Below are positions 24,554-42,909 of a stretch of 64,000 nt of DNA, piece after piece. Below the pieces are notes generated by a model. It did no database searches. It was not told where the DNA came from and was given only the letters and a program-made list of their open reading frames with translations. A program made the position numbers and the translations under genes. The DNA comes from Didymodactylos carnosus (lineage: Eukaryota > Rotifera > Eurotatoria > Philodinida > Philodinidae): NCBI GenBank assembly GCA_905250885.1, contig CAJNOQ010000151.1, positions 1 through 64,000 of the forward strand. The letters run 5' to 3'. The number at the start of each line of letters is the position of its first letter. The stretch's first letter is position 1.

Positions 24554-25473
24554 ATGGTACTACCCATATTTGTTAGCACATTATGTATGGTGTTGATGTC
24601 AACTGTGTTTGGCGACGAAAGATGTCTTTCTCCAAATATTCAAAGTCAAGGTTCATTTCCACTGAAGTATGGCGATTCGTCAATCGTTGCTTATGGTACT
24701 GTCACAAGTAAATCGATTTATCCAACAGATCAACATTTATTTAATGTCACATTCCAAGTTGACTGTGTGTTGAAAGGGGAAATAAACGAAAGAAAAATCA
24801 ATATCACTCAAGCAGGTAAGACTGATAAATTGAGCAAAACATATTCCAAAATGTTGCACAATTTTTTACCATATTGTCTATAGGTTCAGCACCGAATCAT
24901 AATGGATGTCAATATTTGGATGTTGGAAAACAATATATCGTTTTTATTCAGAAATTTTTCAATGTTTATTCTCCCATGGACATGGAAGAAATTGAACTGA
25001 GAAATGACACAACAGCTAATATATTTGAACAATATTGCGATTCAGCGGATGAAAGTCTTACACTGTATTATTATACTCTGAAATATGAACCGAATTCTGT
25101 TGTTGATAAATGTGGTATTTTATCAGCATCTTGCAACGGTAAGACGATCAGGTAGAATATTCCTGAATATATGAACGTTTATCTTTATTTTATAGAAAAA
25201 GTTAAAAATTCATTCATATCCCGTGAGTATGGTGTTGGATTTCCATTTCTCACTCATCAAAGTATCATTATCGGTGGTTATTCGACAGAAACAGTTACGA
25301 ATAATTCAATTCATCACATGGTTAATAATGGTATTGAATCATTCCAGCATCAACCAGAACACAAAGGCAAATCGGCAATAGCCGATGATCCTAAACATGG
25401 CAGTGCTGCATTCTTACATTATCATCTATCACTTGTTTTTACAGGTGTTGTCTACTTTCTATTTTTGCGATAA
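24554..25473 (+). CDS. secreted, probably GPI-anchored protein with a netrin/TIMP-like module
   Basis: Three exons: 24554-24815, 24884-25138 and 25196-25473, giving 264 aa (an in-frame ATG at 24491 would add 21). The N-terminus MVLPIFVSTLCMVLMSTVFG is a signal peptide followed by a cysteine. The first half has a beta-rich pattern with spaced cysteines (VAYGTVTSK, FQVDCVLKGE, ITQAGSAPNHNGCQYLDVGK, YIVFI) resembling NTR/TIMP-type domains. The C-terminus is a hydrophobic stretch (FLHYHLSLVFTGVVYFLFL) right before the stop, after a small-residue region, as in GPI-anchor signals; alternatively it is a C-terminal membrane helix. Three NxS/T sites are visible. No enzyme motif is seen. It probably acts at the cell surface. 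The NTR call rests on pattern only. Confidence 0.75.
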
Positions 25474-25861
25474 TGATCGAATATCGCCTCAAAGACAACT
25501 ACTAATTGAACTTTTTTTGTTTTTCTCTATAATGTGCTTATGTACATTATTATAAATATAATGGTTATATAATAAATGCTAATGAAGTGATACAACTACT
25601 AAAAAACAACGATTATTTGAACTAAGTTGAACCTGCGTTTCATAGGAAAAATTTTGATTTATAATTTACTCCGTCAGACTTTTGATATTTCGTTTATTGT
25701 AACCTTTCAATGTTTAATTATACATAACATCCCGCATAAACACTTGACCGTCTAATAGTATTCAATTTCTGTCCAGTTTTTTATCTAACATATTATTCAT
25801 CCATTGGAAATTTCATTGAATTTTTTATTTGGTTTGACAATCATATTTTGGACGGGTCTCA

Positions 25862-26226
25862 CTTACAGAGTTTTCGATTAGGGGGGGGAATTCCCCGCCC
25901 TCGTTTGAAACTCGGAGTAAGTGGTCTCCGGGTAAGTGATTTCGGAGTAAGTTACTACAAAATCACTTACTCTGAAATCACTTACTCCGAGTAACTCGAA
26001 CTCGGAGTTAGCAATCTTGAAGTAGATCAAAGGTCCGGAGTAAATAAGTTAAACAAAAGTAAAAAGAAGTTAGAAAAAGCGCTAAACGAGAGAAATTTTT
26101 GTTCATAACTTTTTTTTTGGTGAGCACTTTTGTCACATAGAATTTTGTTCCAAAAACTGGGAGTAAGTCCCTAAACTCCCCCCCCGTCGACAATTTTGTA
26201 ACGAAAACACTGCTCACTTACAAGTT
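25862..26226. mobile_element. inverted-repeat element with GGAGTAAGTGATTT repeats
   Basis: Outer ends pair loosely (CACTTACAGAGTTTTCG and CGAAAACACTGCTCACTTAC). Each end has a long G or C run (GGGGGGGG near 25885, CCCCCCCC near 26180). Between about 25910 and 26000 the unit GGAGTAAGTGATTTC occurs several times in both orientations. No transposase is seen. Confidence 0.55.
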
Positions 26227-28025
26227 AACAATCTTTATTTAAAAACTGAAAACATTTATTAAACAATTATTTAAACAATTATTTGAATATCTTTGTATAT
26301 TTCTGCTTGATTATCATCATTAATTTCTTTATTGTAATAAGTCACTATTTCCCACAATGGCATGATCCAGTACATTTTTCAACTGTTGTTCGTATTGAAT
26401 CTGTCACTGTAGTGAGAGAGCACCTTCAGATCATGATCTTCCCATTCGTATGGACAGTATGTAAGGATTCTGCTGTATCGATTTATCGAAGACAACTAAC
26501 GATTTCTAATTTTTTGCATCTTTCTAATGTAAATGTAGCGTTGGTTTTGGAAATACTGAAGGATAAACATATCTGAAGGACAGCTATACAGTGGGCAGCC
26601 ATGTGGACATTTGGCGAAAAATTTTGGCGCCTTTTTTAAAATTCACAATAATGTTAAATATACTTCGATGAACGGGCTATTTAATGGTATAAAATTTTTT
26701 GCTTCAAGTGGTAAATTTTAGGGAAGAATGTATCATAAAAAAAGAGGCTAAATACTAGCGACCTCTGAGAAAAAACAATTTTTTAATGGATGAAATCGGT
26801 TTGAGTTTAAAATTATTACATATTCAAAATCTAGACACTTCTTGCTATCTATCCATAAAAAGGGTGTTCATCTAAATGTAATGATCTAAAAGAAAAAGAT
26901 TATTTTCGGAACAGACAGTGTTCCTAAAAAAGACACTTGCAAAAACACTGCAATTAGTTTCTGAAAGTGGTCTAACCTGACTCAAAATCACATCAAAATG
27001 TTCGACAGCATGTTCTGCACTATGTTGAATGCACAAAAATGTATATATTTGCCAAAGTCGAGTTATAGGTTTTCCAAAAATCCTTGGTTTTTCAGATAAA
27101 ATTCAGTTTTCCCAGTCCAGGAACGTTTGCATTGAAAAATAAGATGGTATTTGGAATCAGCTCGACGAGCTGCATAGAACCATGTATAATACAATAAATT
27201 TTGATTCGAAAAAGTATCGATCGAAATTTTTTGCCAAGACTATCTCTAAAAGCCCGTTTTTTCGGTCATCGTAGCAAACGGGTATATTCTCCAGCTCTGA
27301 TGATAACAAACACGTTAGTGACAGTATAAATACACAATCAGTGTGTTACGGTATATCTTTCACTTCACTTTTAAGTGGAACTACACCTTCATTAAGATCA
27401 TTCTTTAGTTTTTCCAATGATGAATTTCAATATTGTTCAATAGATTAGTCATATCATGATGTTTATAACAGATAACAACCGAGTAAATAAATGTGAATAA
27501 TTAACTGATTAGCCGTAGTTGAGTCGTAATTCGAGGGGCACTTTGCTTGATTTAACAGCTGATGATAACGAAAACGTTCAAAGTAAATTTCAAAAGTAAC
27601 CATGCGAAACTTCACATCTGAAATCAAATGTTATATCATACAACATATTCTTCAAAATCAGATGATATTGATATTCAATAGCACACTAATTATATATACC
27701 TGACAATATAGTAACATACTTTAAATATTTTTCCAAAATAAGACAGAACATATAAAAAATATATGAATTATGCTCACTCTTAGTTTCAACTTTCAAATAC
27801 AGTTTCAACAATAAAAACATTTCGTACAACGGAGACAAAAGAAAATGTTAAGTCAATAGACTTTTATTTAAAATCCCGTATAATTGCCTACAAACAGTTT
27901 ATTTGAAATTAGTGACAAAGCACAAACATATAAAAAGGCACGTGAGGATAGAAATAGTCTACAAATGCTGATGATGAATGCAACTTTTTCGTCTCAAAGA
28001 TTTTTCAGCGGTTTTACCAACCCTC

Positions 28026-28061
28026 TACTATAGAATGATGGTTCAACATCATTCTATAGTC
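28026..28061. repeat. perfect 14-bp stem hairpin
   Basis: ACTATAGAATGATG, a GTTCAA loop, then CATCATTCTATAGT. Its role is unknown. It lies about 175 bp past the IARS2 stop, so it could fall in the 3' UTR. Confidence 0.7.
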
Positions 28062-28234
28062 ATAAACAAGTTAGCATAACATAGTTATTAGACGACACAT
28101 TTATATATACTTTTCAACATTTCAAATTTAAACTTAGATAGAGTGGCGGAGATAATCGTCATTGAATATTTATTTCTGTACTTCAACATTTTTGTCTGAC
28201 TTATTACGTATGCTAACTTTGTAGTCTACTTCAA

Positions 28235-34292
<6,058 letters not shown>

Positions 34293-35309
34293 CTACAGAT
34301 CAGACATTACAAATTGAAAAAGAAATTCAGAACATAATATGCAAAAAACTATTGAATATCAATTTTCCAACATAATGGTCTCAAACAACAAATGATCATA
34401 CTACTTTTACTACGGTTGGCCGTACGTTAATACTTTCAAAAGCTGTCGAAGTTCCTGCAATACAAAAATGTATAAGGGCAAATTAAATCATTGAGTAGAT
34501 GGGTTAAGCCTGCTCCTTGATGCCTCCAATAATTTGCCCCACATAAAAGATGAGCGCAAAAAACTTCTCTATCTGCTCGATTTTTTCTTTGAAAAATAAA
34601 TTATTTTACTGGAAAAAGGCGAAAATTTTTAATATCACCTCATCTATTCTCACACAATATTTACACTAGTGAAAATACGCTCAATATCTAAGAAGAATAG
34701 CATTCACGCGACTCTTCTCTTGATATTATACGTCGAACGTACGGTCAACTGAGAATAGTTTGTGGGTAAACAACACTTTTATTACTAATAACGCTAAATG
34801 TTTACAAAACATGCACAACAACAAGAATCAAGTGGAGTTGATAAGCGACTATACGAGGATCAAAAACAACCATAAATGTACAACATAAAATAGATAAAAA
34901 AGTATACCGAAACTTTGACAGTTTATCCGCCAGCAGATAGAAGAAATAAATAACTTTACAAAGAGAGAATAAATGCGGTATTACTAGAGACAACGAAAAG
35001 CCCAGCTAATTGTTTTACTCAACGTTATTATAATCAAATAATCAATACAGAACAAACTAACAGGGCAAACGACTAACAGATATCTTTCTACTCTAATACG
35101 CAAGTTTCTCTCAGATTACGATCCTGCCTCTGAGACGGTTAATAGAAAGTATAATATGTACAAAATGACCAGTACAAGCAAAAGAGGTTAATATACAAAT
35201 ATGACATAAAAATAGGAGAGATAGCAAGAAAAATAAATATCTTGATCTTTCTACTGTGAACGTCTGTACGTTAAACCGGTTTGTTTCGTATTAGATAAAT
35301 TATAGTAAA
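34293..35309. other. intergenic region between IARS2 and CDIPT
   Basis: Upstream region of IARS2 and the 3' UTR of CDIPT. No coding signal is seen. A non-coding 5' exon of IARS2 around 34390-34460 is possible, since acceptor- and donor-like signals are present, but is not shown. Confidence 0.45.
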
Positions 35310-36269
35310 TTAGCGCATTTTTGCTTTAGCTCGTTCATCTTCATCAATTGTTGCCATGTCTAATGATGCCGTATATAAGTGTATTAAACTGATGATTTGT
35401 TTACTAATCATAATAGGTGTCGTCAAATATAAGATTGAACGAAATAAACCAACGGTATATAAACCAACGCGAATCACTATAGAAAGATAACGTTAGTCAT
35501 TTTTAAATTTTATATGATACTGTTTAACTTACATGCCGGTCCTTCTGTAAAATGTAACATATACAACATTGAAAACCAAAGTTCATTGCCGGCACACATT
35601 ACAAACAGGACCTTCTACAATTAGAGAAAATATCTTTAGATATTAATAATGAATACAAGGTTGTTTTCTTACTCTAGATGTATAATAGAGACGAAGAATT
35701 GGATTTCCCGACAGATCGATCTTTTTATGACTTTCAGAGCCTTTCATTGTTGCTACATGCAAATGAAGCCAATGGCTTGCAACATCTATCGCAGCCCATA
35801 ATTGAAAAAATAATGCCCATTTTGGATAAAACATGGTCAATACAAAACATAAACACATGGTTGAACAGCGATCAGTTAGCATATCAAACATGGCACCAAA
35901 TTTCGTACCTAAGTAGATATATTAGCAGAAAAATAGAAAAATAATCAGCTTTTTAAAAAAATTACTTTGTCCTAAAGCACGAGCTGCATGACCATCCAGA
36001 GCATCAAGAAATTGACTTGTCAGATAACATATTAACGTTATTTTAGGATGTGTCGGCATAAAATAAAATGATACGATTGAAAGAAACACTCGAACATAAC
36101 CTAAAATAGAAATAAATATTAAAAACGAATAAGATTTATCGCTGATGGAATCATTGCCTATGATATTTGGAACGAATAAAAATATATTTTCTGTTTTTAA
36201 TAAATCAGAAAGGGAACTAATTGTTGTTGGTGGACGCACTGTTGCATACGTTTTTTGTTGAGTAGACAT
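35310..36269 (-). CDS. CDIPT: CDP-diacylglycerol-inositol 3-phosphatidyltransferase
   Basis: Five exons on the minus strand: 36269-36158, 36100-35966, 35908-35673, 35614-35533 and 35476-35310, giving 243 aa (human 213; the difference is a longer N-terminus). It makes phosphatidylinositol from CDP-diacylglycerol and inositol in the ER membrane. The complete CDP-alcohol phosphotransferase signature D-x2-D-G-x2-A-R-x8-G-x3-D-x3-D is present, starting at DALDGHAAR and ending FGAMFDMLTD. Further family blocks are ENIFLFVPNIIG, SHWLHLH, GSESHKKIDLSGNP and CAGNELWF. Start: ATG at 36269, chosen because the sequence then fits the family; the open frame extends upstream without an equivalent. Intron 1 (36101-36157) is a 57-nt GC-AG intron with no stop, so its retention would insert 19 residues in frame. 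Confidence 0.95.
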
Positions 36270-36610
36270 TATAGAGTGAAAATAAGTAATAAAGTTTAAT
36301 CGAAACTTTTTTTGTCTAGAATAATAAAGACATGATACATTAGCAGAATAAGTGGAAAAGTAATATTTACACAAGACGTTAAAGCACCTTATTTTGATCA
36401 TATCACTAATAAGCTTGTTGAAATGTTGTCATGTTCTTGCAGTCAACATGCACAACTAACAGATTAAGCGCCACAGGTCACAGTCTCATTTAAGAGTAAA
36501 ACAGAGAAACTCACAAATACCATATTTCATCAGACAAACAAATATGTACAAAAACTGGCTCTATGATTTATTGAGAAAAAATACACAGAAAATAATATAG
36601 AAATGAATTT

Positions 36611-38323
36611 TTAAACGGTTTCTTGAAATAAATCCATCGATTGATGTTTTAACACCTTTAAACAAAGAAAAGAGTTTTATTCAAACACTAGTCACTAGTA
36701 GACTACAAATAAATTAAATTTACCTCATTACCCCATGATGTAAAGTTTGGTAAAAGATTTCTTGCATATAATTCCAAACATCGTTCATTCTCATTCGGAA
36801 ATGAGATGAGAGTTTTGAATAAATCTTAAATACAGAAAAGATTATTGCATATAATAAGACGACTAACAAGTTTGTCTTACCATATAATGGTGGTTTACAA
36901 GAGTGTACTAATGCTGGAATACTACAAATAATTTTATGCGAATTTTTTAAACTACTAAATCTTTCATCATCCACACCGGTAAAACCGATGATCAATGTTT
37001 CATAAGATTTTTTATGTTTTGACGTGAAATCAAGAACAGGATCGCCAGATCGCGTAACCTTAATACGAAAGAAATTATAGATAATTACAAGGATGTGAGA
37101 GACTAATGTATATTCCAATTACCTTTAACCAATGCCACGTCGATAAATATAGACATTTCCATTTTGGAAACAAATCATTTTTAATGTAGTCTTCTATTCG
37201 TGAACAATTTGTAGACCAACAACAAATAAGTGATGAAGATGAATCGTTGTTATTTGTAAGTAATTCAATTGGTAAAGCTTTTATCTGTTCAAGATCAGAC
37301 CAATTGTAACTAAAAAGAATTTGTTATACATAGTACAGCCACTTTTGTCCAATCGTTTAGATTTCAGGTTATCTTTCGCTCAATATGGATATCGTCAAAC
37401 GGAATTTCTACGATTAGAAATAAAAAACACTTACGGTTTTTTTCGTCGAACACTTTTATTAGACCATGGAGGATCAACAGTAACGAATGAGTATTTGTAT
37501 TGATCTTTAAGAATAAAGAAGATAACAAGTATAATTTGTACAAGTTTTTCAAACATACACGAAAGAACCTTACATGTCCGTTCTCATACCATCTAATAAT
37601 ATATTGATATTTTCAAAATCTGACCAAAGAAATCGACATTGTGCTGGTAAAACAATATCACCAAAGATCGTATTTATTTGACATGGATGTAGATACTCAT
37701 GTGAATAAAGAATATTTGGTTTCAAACCAAGCTTGGATGCATTAAGAAAATAATCTAATACAAACAGAAAAACAATTAAGTTGTTTAAAATGATATTATT
37801 TCGGATTATCAACTAACCATTTAATGTGATTCGGTTGATCGGGTTTAAACATTTTTTTTGTTGTGTAGCGATCATGGCAAATGGGATGGTATCAAAAGAA
37901 TGTTCACTTTGTGACTCGGAAAATGACGGTTCACTTGATAATACATTTTTACATTCAACCACAGCATGATTTAACTAAAAGAAAGATAAAAATCTATTTA
38001 TAATATATTTGTGGTGCATTCTACTTTACCTTTGCAATAGATAAATTGTCGTCGGCTAAGAACTCGTCTAATTTTCGTTTCTAAATTTCAACCAGAATAG
38101 TAGTAGGTATAACTACTATATCATATTGACATACTTTATTTTTATTTTCAATAGTTGTTCGAAATGGTTTTTCAACATTAAACAAATCTTTTGACCAGTT
38201 TAAACTTTTTCTAATATTTTTTTTTTGATGCGTATCAATTGTGTTTTCATAGATATTACTCAAAAATTTAAATTGATCAAGAATGATAACATCGGACTCT
38301 TTTGATATATGTATTACTGACAT
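36611..38323 (-). CDS. METTL4: METTL4-type adenine-N6 methyltransferase (MT-A70 family)
   Basis: Nine exons on the minus strand: 38323-38135, 38080-38030, 37974-37818, 37754-37590, 37504-37435, 37309-37123, 37058-36881, 36824-36724 and 36655-36611, giving 380 aa. MT-A70 enzymes transfer methyl from S-adenosylmethionine to N6 of adenine; METTL4 is known for U2 snRNA (m6Am) and has been proposed for DNA 6mA. The catalytic DPPW is at about 198-201 followed by SNKSVRRK, matching DPPWENKSVKR of METTL4. Other blocks are LSTWHWLK, VTRSGDPV, VHSCKPPL, LELYARNLLPNFTSWGNEVL and the C-terminal LKHQSMDLF. The active-site motif is intact. The N-terminal third has no recognised domain. It shares orientation with CDIPT and starts about 340 bp upstream of its ATG. 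Confidence 0.93.
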
Positions 38324-40035
38324 AATCTAGAATATAAATATAAAAACACATGACAACTCCAAAAAATTCATACCTAGTTAAACATATATTCAATTAACTT
38401 CATTTAACTTGTTCATACACAAACAGTGACTCATAATTATAATCATTTAATTATTCTCAAGGGTATTTTTCTGACAAGAATAACATGCAGATGTTCCAGT
38501 TAGTATTAAAAAAAAGTAAAAGTAAAAGTGATCGCATTAAACAGTAAATTACATAAGGACCTATTCGTAGAAAATACCTGAACGAATCTCTTCTCCTCAG
38601 CTAATTAAGAATAATCAACTGACGTGTTTTACATGGCATGTTGATAAGAAATTTTTTACCCTATAAAAATTTATATAACTCGATGTTCCTGTATAATATA
38701 AATTGCAACTTATGGTTATTTTCCGCTAGCCGTCAATTTTTCCCGTCAAAAATGGCCGCCATCACACATATAAAACAGAAAAGAAGAAATTTGATTGATC
38801 AATTTTTTCAAAGCTAGTTCGTTTTTATTCTTTTCTTTTAAGAATTTTTATTTTATATGTTATCTTTTCAAAAGTTCTGTTAGCCGTCAAATGACAGCTA
38901 TTTTTGACGACTAGCGGAAAAGAACCGTAACTTATTTCCTTTTCTTTAATACGTTGTGAAAAACAGACTCAGGATTTATCTATACCTCATCAGAAATACT
39001 ATACCCTCTATCATTCTCTGTATAATAATTCCTTCATCGCCACAAAATTATGGTTATGTATTTTGTTACTTGTAGAAAACAAAGATAGATATTTATCATG
39101 TTTGAAATTTTATGTACAAGCAAAATTAAAATAATAATGTAAGCAAACCATGTATTAACCAACGATCATGAATCAACGTTATTCCAGCAAGTGATTGTTT
39201 TCTACGTACGGAAAAGAAAAAACGTTTGTTTCAGAAAAAGTTCATTCTTCAATTTGAAATCAATATCGATATATAGTATATATTCTATGACTTATAATGA
39301 AGATACAATCGGGTATGCATGATATACGGTACAGAACAAGAAAAAATGAGTACATGATATAGTGTCATACAAGATGAATGAAATATAAACACAAAATAAA
39401 AGAATAACAAAATCAACGAAAAGATAAACAAATAAAATGAAAAAAGACCAATAAACACTAAACTTGTGTATGTTTCTTTTCCTGTTAACATTATTTCTTT
39501 GTTCTCCATCGATAGCTAAAAACATCATTACCTTAGAAACTGCACAAGTAATTAAGTCTATCTAAAGCGTCTATCTAGTTAAACATACAACACAGACTCA
39601 CAACTAATCAACAAGAACGACAACAACAAATAAAAGACAAAAAAAGCTTTATGAATCCGATAGACTAAAAGAGTTTTATAAATTGTTTTTCCAATAAAAT
39701 TTCATTTTCATCTTGTTTCACCAAAACAAAAGAAGAACAAAAAAATGAATAAATCCACTCGCTTATATGAATATAAACAGATATGATGAATACTTTTCAA
39801 AGTCAAACAATTGACTGATTATACATATACATATTTTTACATAAAGATTAGCTCTAATGTGTGTTTTTGTTTGTCAAAAGAAAACAAAAAGAAAAGAAAA
39901 GCAAAACTAAACAAAAGTAATAAAATTAACATATACAAAGTTTAAAATAGACTGATAGTCTATTACATAAACAATCAAAAACCACTAAAGAGATAAAAGA
40001 TTATGTTCCTGATTATTGACGTTGCATGTTCTTCA
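38324..40035. other. intergenic region and 3' UTR of the low-complexity gene
   Basis: Contains one MITE-like element (38708-38932). The rest is AT-rich, with no gene recognised. The open frames around 39290-39530 are hydrophobic chance readings of poly-A/T-rich sequence. Confidence 0.5.
38708..38932. mobile_element. MITE-like element with 23-bp inverted ends
   Basis: The ends GGTTATTTTCCGCTAGCCGTC and GACGACTAGCGGAAAAGAACC are near-perfect inverted repeats. An additional internal pair is built on TTTTTGACG and CGTCAAAAA. Length about 225 bp. Confidence 0.7.
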
Positions 40036-42611
40036 TCATTTTCTTGGTCTTAATTTTCGTAAATATTCACCGCCGCTACCGGATGCTCCATCGTTACTTT
40101 TTGTTGCAGGCGAATCATTTAAGGATGTTACTTTCAATTGTTTTGATACTGATATACGAGCGTTGCCTGCTTTTTTTGGTGGGGAGATTGGTGGTGTCGA
40201 CTCATCAACATTAGCATCGATCGTCGTTTTTGGTTGTTTTGACGGAGATAAACGTCGAGATTTTTTAGCATTCGTTGGAGATTTACGTTTGGTAGACGAT
40301 GCACGACGTTTCTTTGTACGTGAAGTAGTATTTGTACTCGAAGCACTTGGTGTTGTTGAAGATGTTTTCCAATGTTTTGATTTGGATGACTTTTTCTTCT
40401 GATTATAATCGTCCTCCTCTTCATCTTCACTTTGATAAATAACAACATCATGATCGGTTAGATCAAGTGGATCATCTTCATTATTACTACTACCTAAAAA
40501 TAATCAGACAAATACTTTTTTGTCAAAATTATGAAGGAGAGTGCATCTCATCATTGTAAAAAAATCGAACAAAAACTAACAATTTACTTTTGACAGATTC
40601 AGATTTACGCAGCAAAGTATAACATAGATGTCTGGTTCTTAACTTATAAACTGTTAGTTTATTGCACTGTTGTATCGAGCGGGGTCCTGTCGTTATACTG
40701 TGTTGCTATTATATCGTTTGCTCGTTCGATTTCTAACCACAGAATATGTGGATAGTTTAGCGATCCCTACAAAAAAATATTTTATCGGCACTGGTTGTGC
40801 ACGGGTGCGCACCGGTGCCGAATAATTATTTTTTCCGGACACCGATGCGCACCGGTGCCGAATAATTATTTTTTCTGGGCACCGATGCGCATCGGTGCCA
40901 GAAAGAATGTAAAAATCTCGCACCGATGCCGAAATTTTGTTTTCAATCACCATTTTGTTTTGTCAATTTCTATCTATATTAACGCTACGGTCTACTTCTA
41001 ATATTTCGAATGTCTTTCTGATTTCATTTTTTCCTTCTCATAAGAGAAGTGCCGAGGCAATGCCGCATGGTTTTGGCATGTCGATGTGGTACTGATCAGT
41101 GCCGCACTCTAACACAAAATTCAGCATAAACAACTATAATAAAGAACTAATTAAATTGATTAAATAAATTATCAGTGCGGCACCGATTTTTGCTAGTGCG
41201 GCACTGATTTTTACCAGTGCGGCACTCTTTCAGCAGAAATATATCGGCACCGGTACCAATCAGCACTTGCTGGGCACGGGTGCGCACCGGTGCCAACCAG
41301 TGCCAGTGACCGGTGGCATCCCATGCGCACCGGTAGTGCCGCACTGATTTTTACCAGTGCCGCACTGATTTTTACCAGTGCCGCACTGGAATTTTTTTTG
41401 TAGGGATATCCTAGCTTAGCTGAAGTATCATCAAAAACAGCATTGTTTCTAACAAGATATGCTTACCTGATGTTGAATTTGTGTTTTCAGCTGCCGTAAT
41501 AGCATTTTTTGCAATTGTTTTCGCTTGACGCGAACGTTTTGGAGGCGATGATGATTCTTCATTTGTTGTCGTTAGTTTTGTTGTATCTTCCTGAGCTTTT
41601 GTATCGCTTGTTGATACGGCAGTTTCAGCCGATGAAGATGCTGCTGGTTTTCTTCGACTTGGTTGACGACCACTACCACGAGTATTATTGCTTTCCTAAA
41701 ATGAAAAAGATGCTGATCATCAGTAATAGAAAAGTTCAAAAGGATTGTACATTACAAATAGAGCCTAAACATTTCAAAAATAGAAGGTACTGAGAGAACT
41801 AAGCCACTGTAACACATTAAAATATGACTTTTAAAGAAGACAAAATGATACTCTCAAATATTCCTTTTCATGATAGAGATAATCGATCGCAAGCCCTTTC
41901 CCACCTACGATTCATTTCTGGTTAGTTTAATTACCAACAACTTACTTTATTTTTTGTTTGTTCTGTGTCTTTTGATGTTGCCTCGTTCTGCTCTTCAGTG
42001 GCTGCAGCGTTTTTTGTTTCACCGCTAAAGTTGAGAACCAATGAACTTGTAACCTCATTTGTGTCAGACACTTGAGTCTTTTCATCAGTAGCTTGCTTTT
42101 TTTCTACATCTTCATTTTCAGCCTTTGAACTTTTTGTTTCTGATTCATTATTTGTTGTTGCTTTATCACTATCACTTGTTTTCATTTCCACAGCAGATGA
42201 CGAAGTTGATGATGGTTGTTCTTGTTTGGGCGGATCACTTTCAACAGTATTTCGTTTATCTGATGTAGTGTTATCTTCTTCAGTGACCGTTTTTAGTTTA
42301 GAATCAGTTGCTGTTTGACTGGTGTTAGTACCTTGTTGATCAGAATCATTACTAGCCGATGTTCCATTCTTAGCTTCACTGGTATTATTATCTAATGGCG
42401 TTTCAACCTGTGATGTTGTTGTCGGCGGTATTTTTTGAGACTTTTCATCATCACTTGTTTCTCTATTAACTCGTTTCGTTTCCTTGTTTTCTTCTCCATT
42501 AGTGCTGGTACTATCCGGCGCATCAGAATTGTGATGTTTTGTTGATGAATTACTACTGCTTAAAGGATCAGTAGCTGTCAACTGTTGTTCTGTATCGCCA
42601 ACCGACTGCAT
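40036..42611 (-). CDS. low-complexity, probably nuclear protein with a basic C-terminus
   Basis: Three exons on the minus strand: 42611-41946, 41695-41467 and 40493-40036, giving 450 aa if the ATG at 42611 is used; an upstream exon spliced close by is possible. Composition is extreme: Ser/Thr/Glu/Asp/Lys/Asn-rich with almost no hydrophobic core, so largely disordered. The middle has an acidic patch (DHDVVIYQSEDEEEDDYN). It is followed by basic Ser/Thr-rich stretches that look like nuclear localisation signals (SPPKRSRQAK, RTKKRRASSTKRKSP) and ends LRKLRPRK. Repeated K/R-S-P-S/T sites suggest chromatin or RNA association and phosphorylation, but no family is recognised. Intron 2 carries a 640-bp repeat, and an inverted copy lies upstream of the gene. 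Confidence 0.7.
40768..41408. mobile_element. MITE-like element made of palindromic GGTGCGCACCGGTGC units (copy A)
   Basis: The ends CCCTACAAAAAAATATTTTA and the complementary TTTTTTTTGTAGGG are inverted repeats. Both sides are packed with CACCGGTGCGCACC and GTGCCGCACTGATTTTTACC units, in two or three tandem copies. The GC-rich units contrast sharply with the AT-rich surroundings. The middle part (about 40940-41160) is unique AT-rich sequence shared with copy B. It sits wholly within intron 2 of the low-complexity gene. Confidence 0.8.
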
Positions 42612-42909
42612 GAATTGCAAGAAAATTTACTGAGAGACGCAGAGATTGAGACTTAATGTGTATATCTGTAGTTGATAAATCTAAAATCGAGAGAAGAACT
42701 ATGTAGTATGAGTTAAGTGCAAGAATTCTTGATATTCCAATTTACACTATAGGTTACTCTACAAAATAATGAAGATCAAGAGTATAAACATACGAGACCT
42801 TTTCGGCTCCTCACACTTAAAAAATTCGGGCTAACGGGTAACTTTGATCAGAATTTATGTCAAGATAAGTGCGAATATTTTTCTCTAGAGAACATGAAAA
42901 TACTTCGCC

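Larger units (their letters stand above)
25474..28234. other. intergenic region rich in repeats
   Basis: It contains the 3' flank of the NTR-like gene, an inverted-repeat element (about 25865-26225), an unremarkable open frame at 26283-26576 with no family signature, and a strong hairpin at about 28027-28060. Nothing else was recognised. Confidence 0.5.

Noticed and set aside
26283-26576. Open frame of 97 codons
   Set aside because: No family signature, no splice context, and surrounded by repeats.
39285-39528. Hydrophobic open frames on the minus strand
   Set aside because: They arise from A/T-rich sequence in a probable 3' UTR; no conserved pattern.
40016-40402. Open frame of 128 codons on the plus strand
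   Set aside because: It is the opposite strand of exon 3 of the low-complexity gene, whose three-exon model is continuous and has biased composition.
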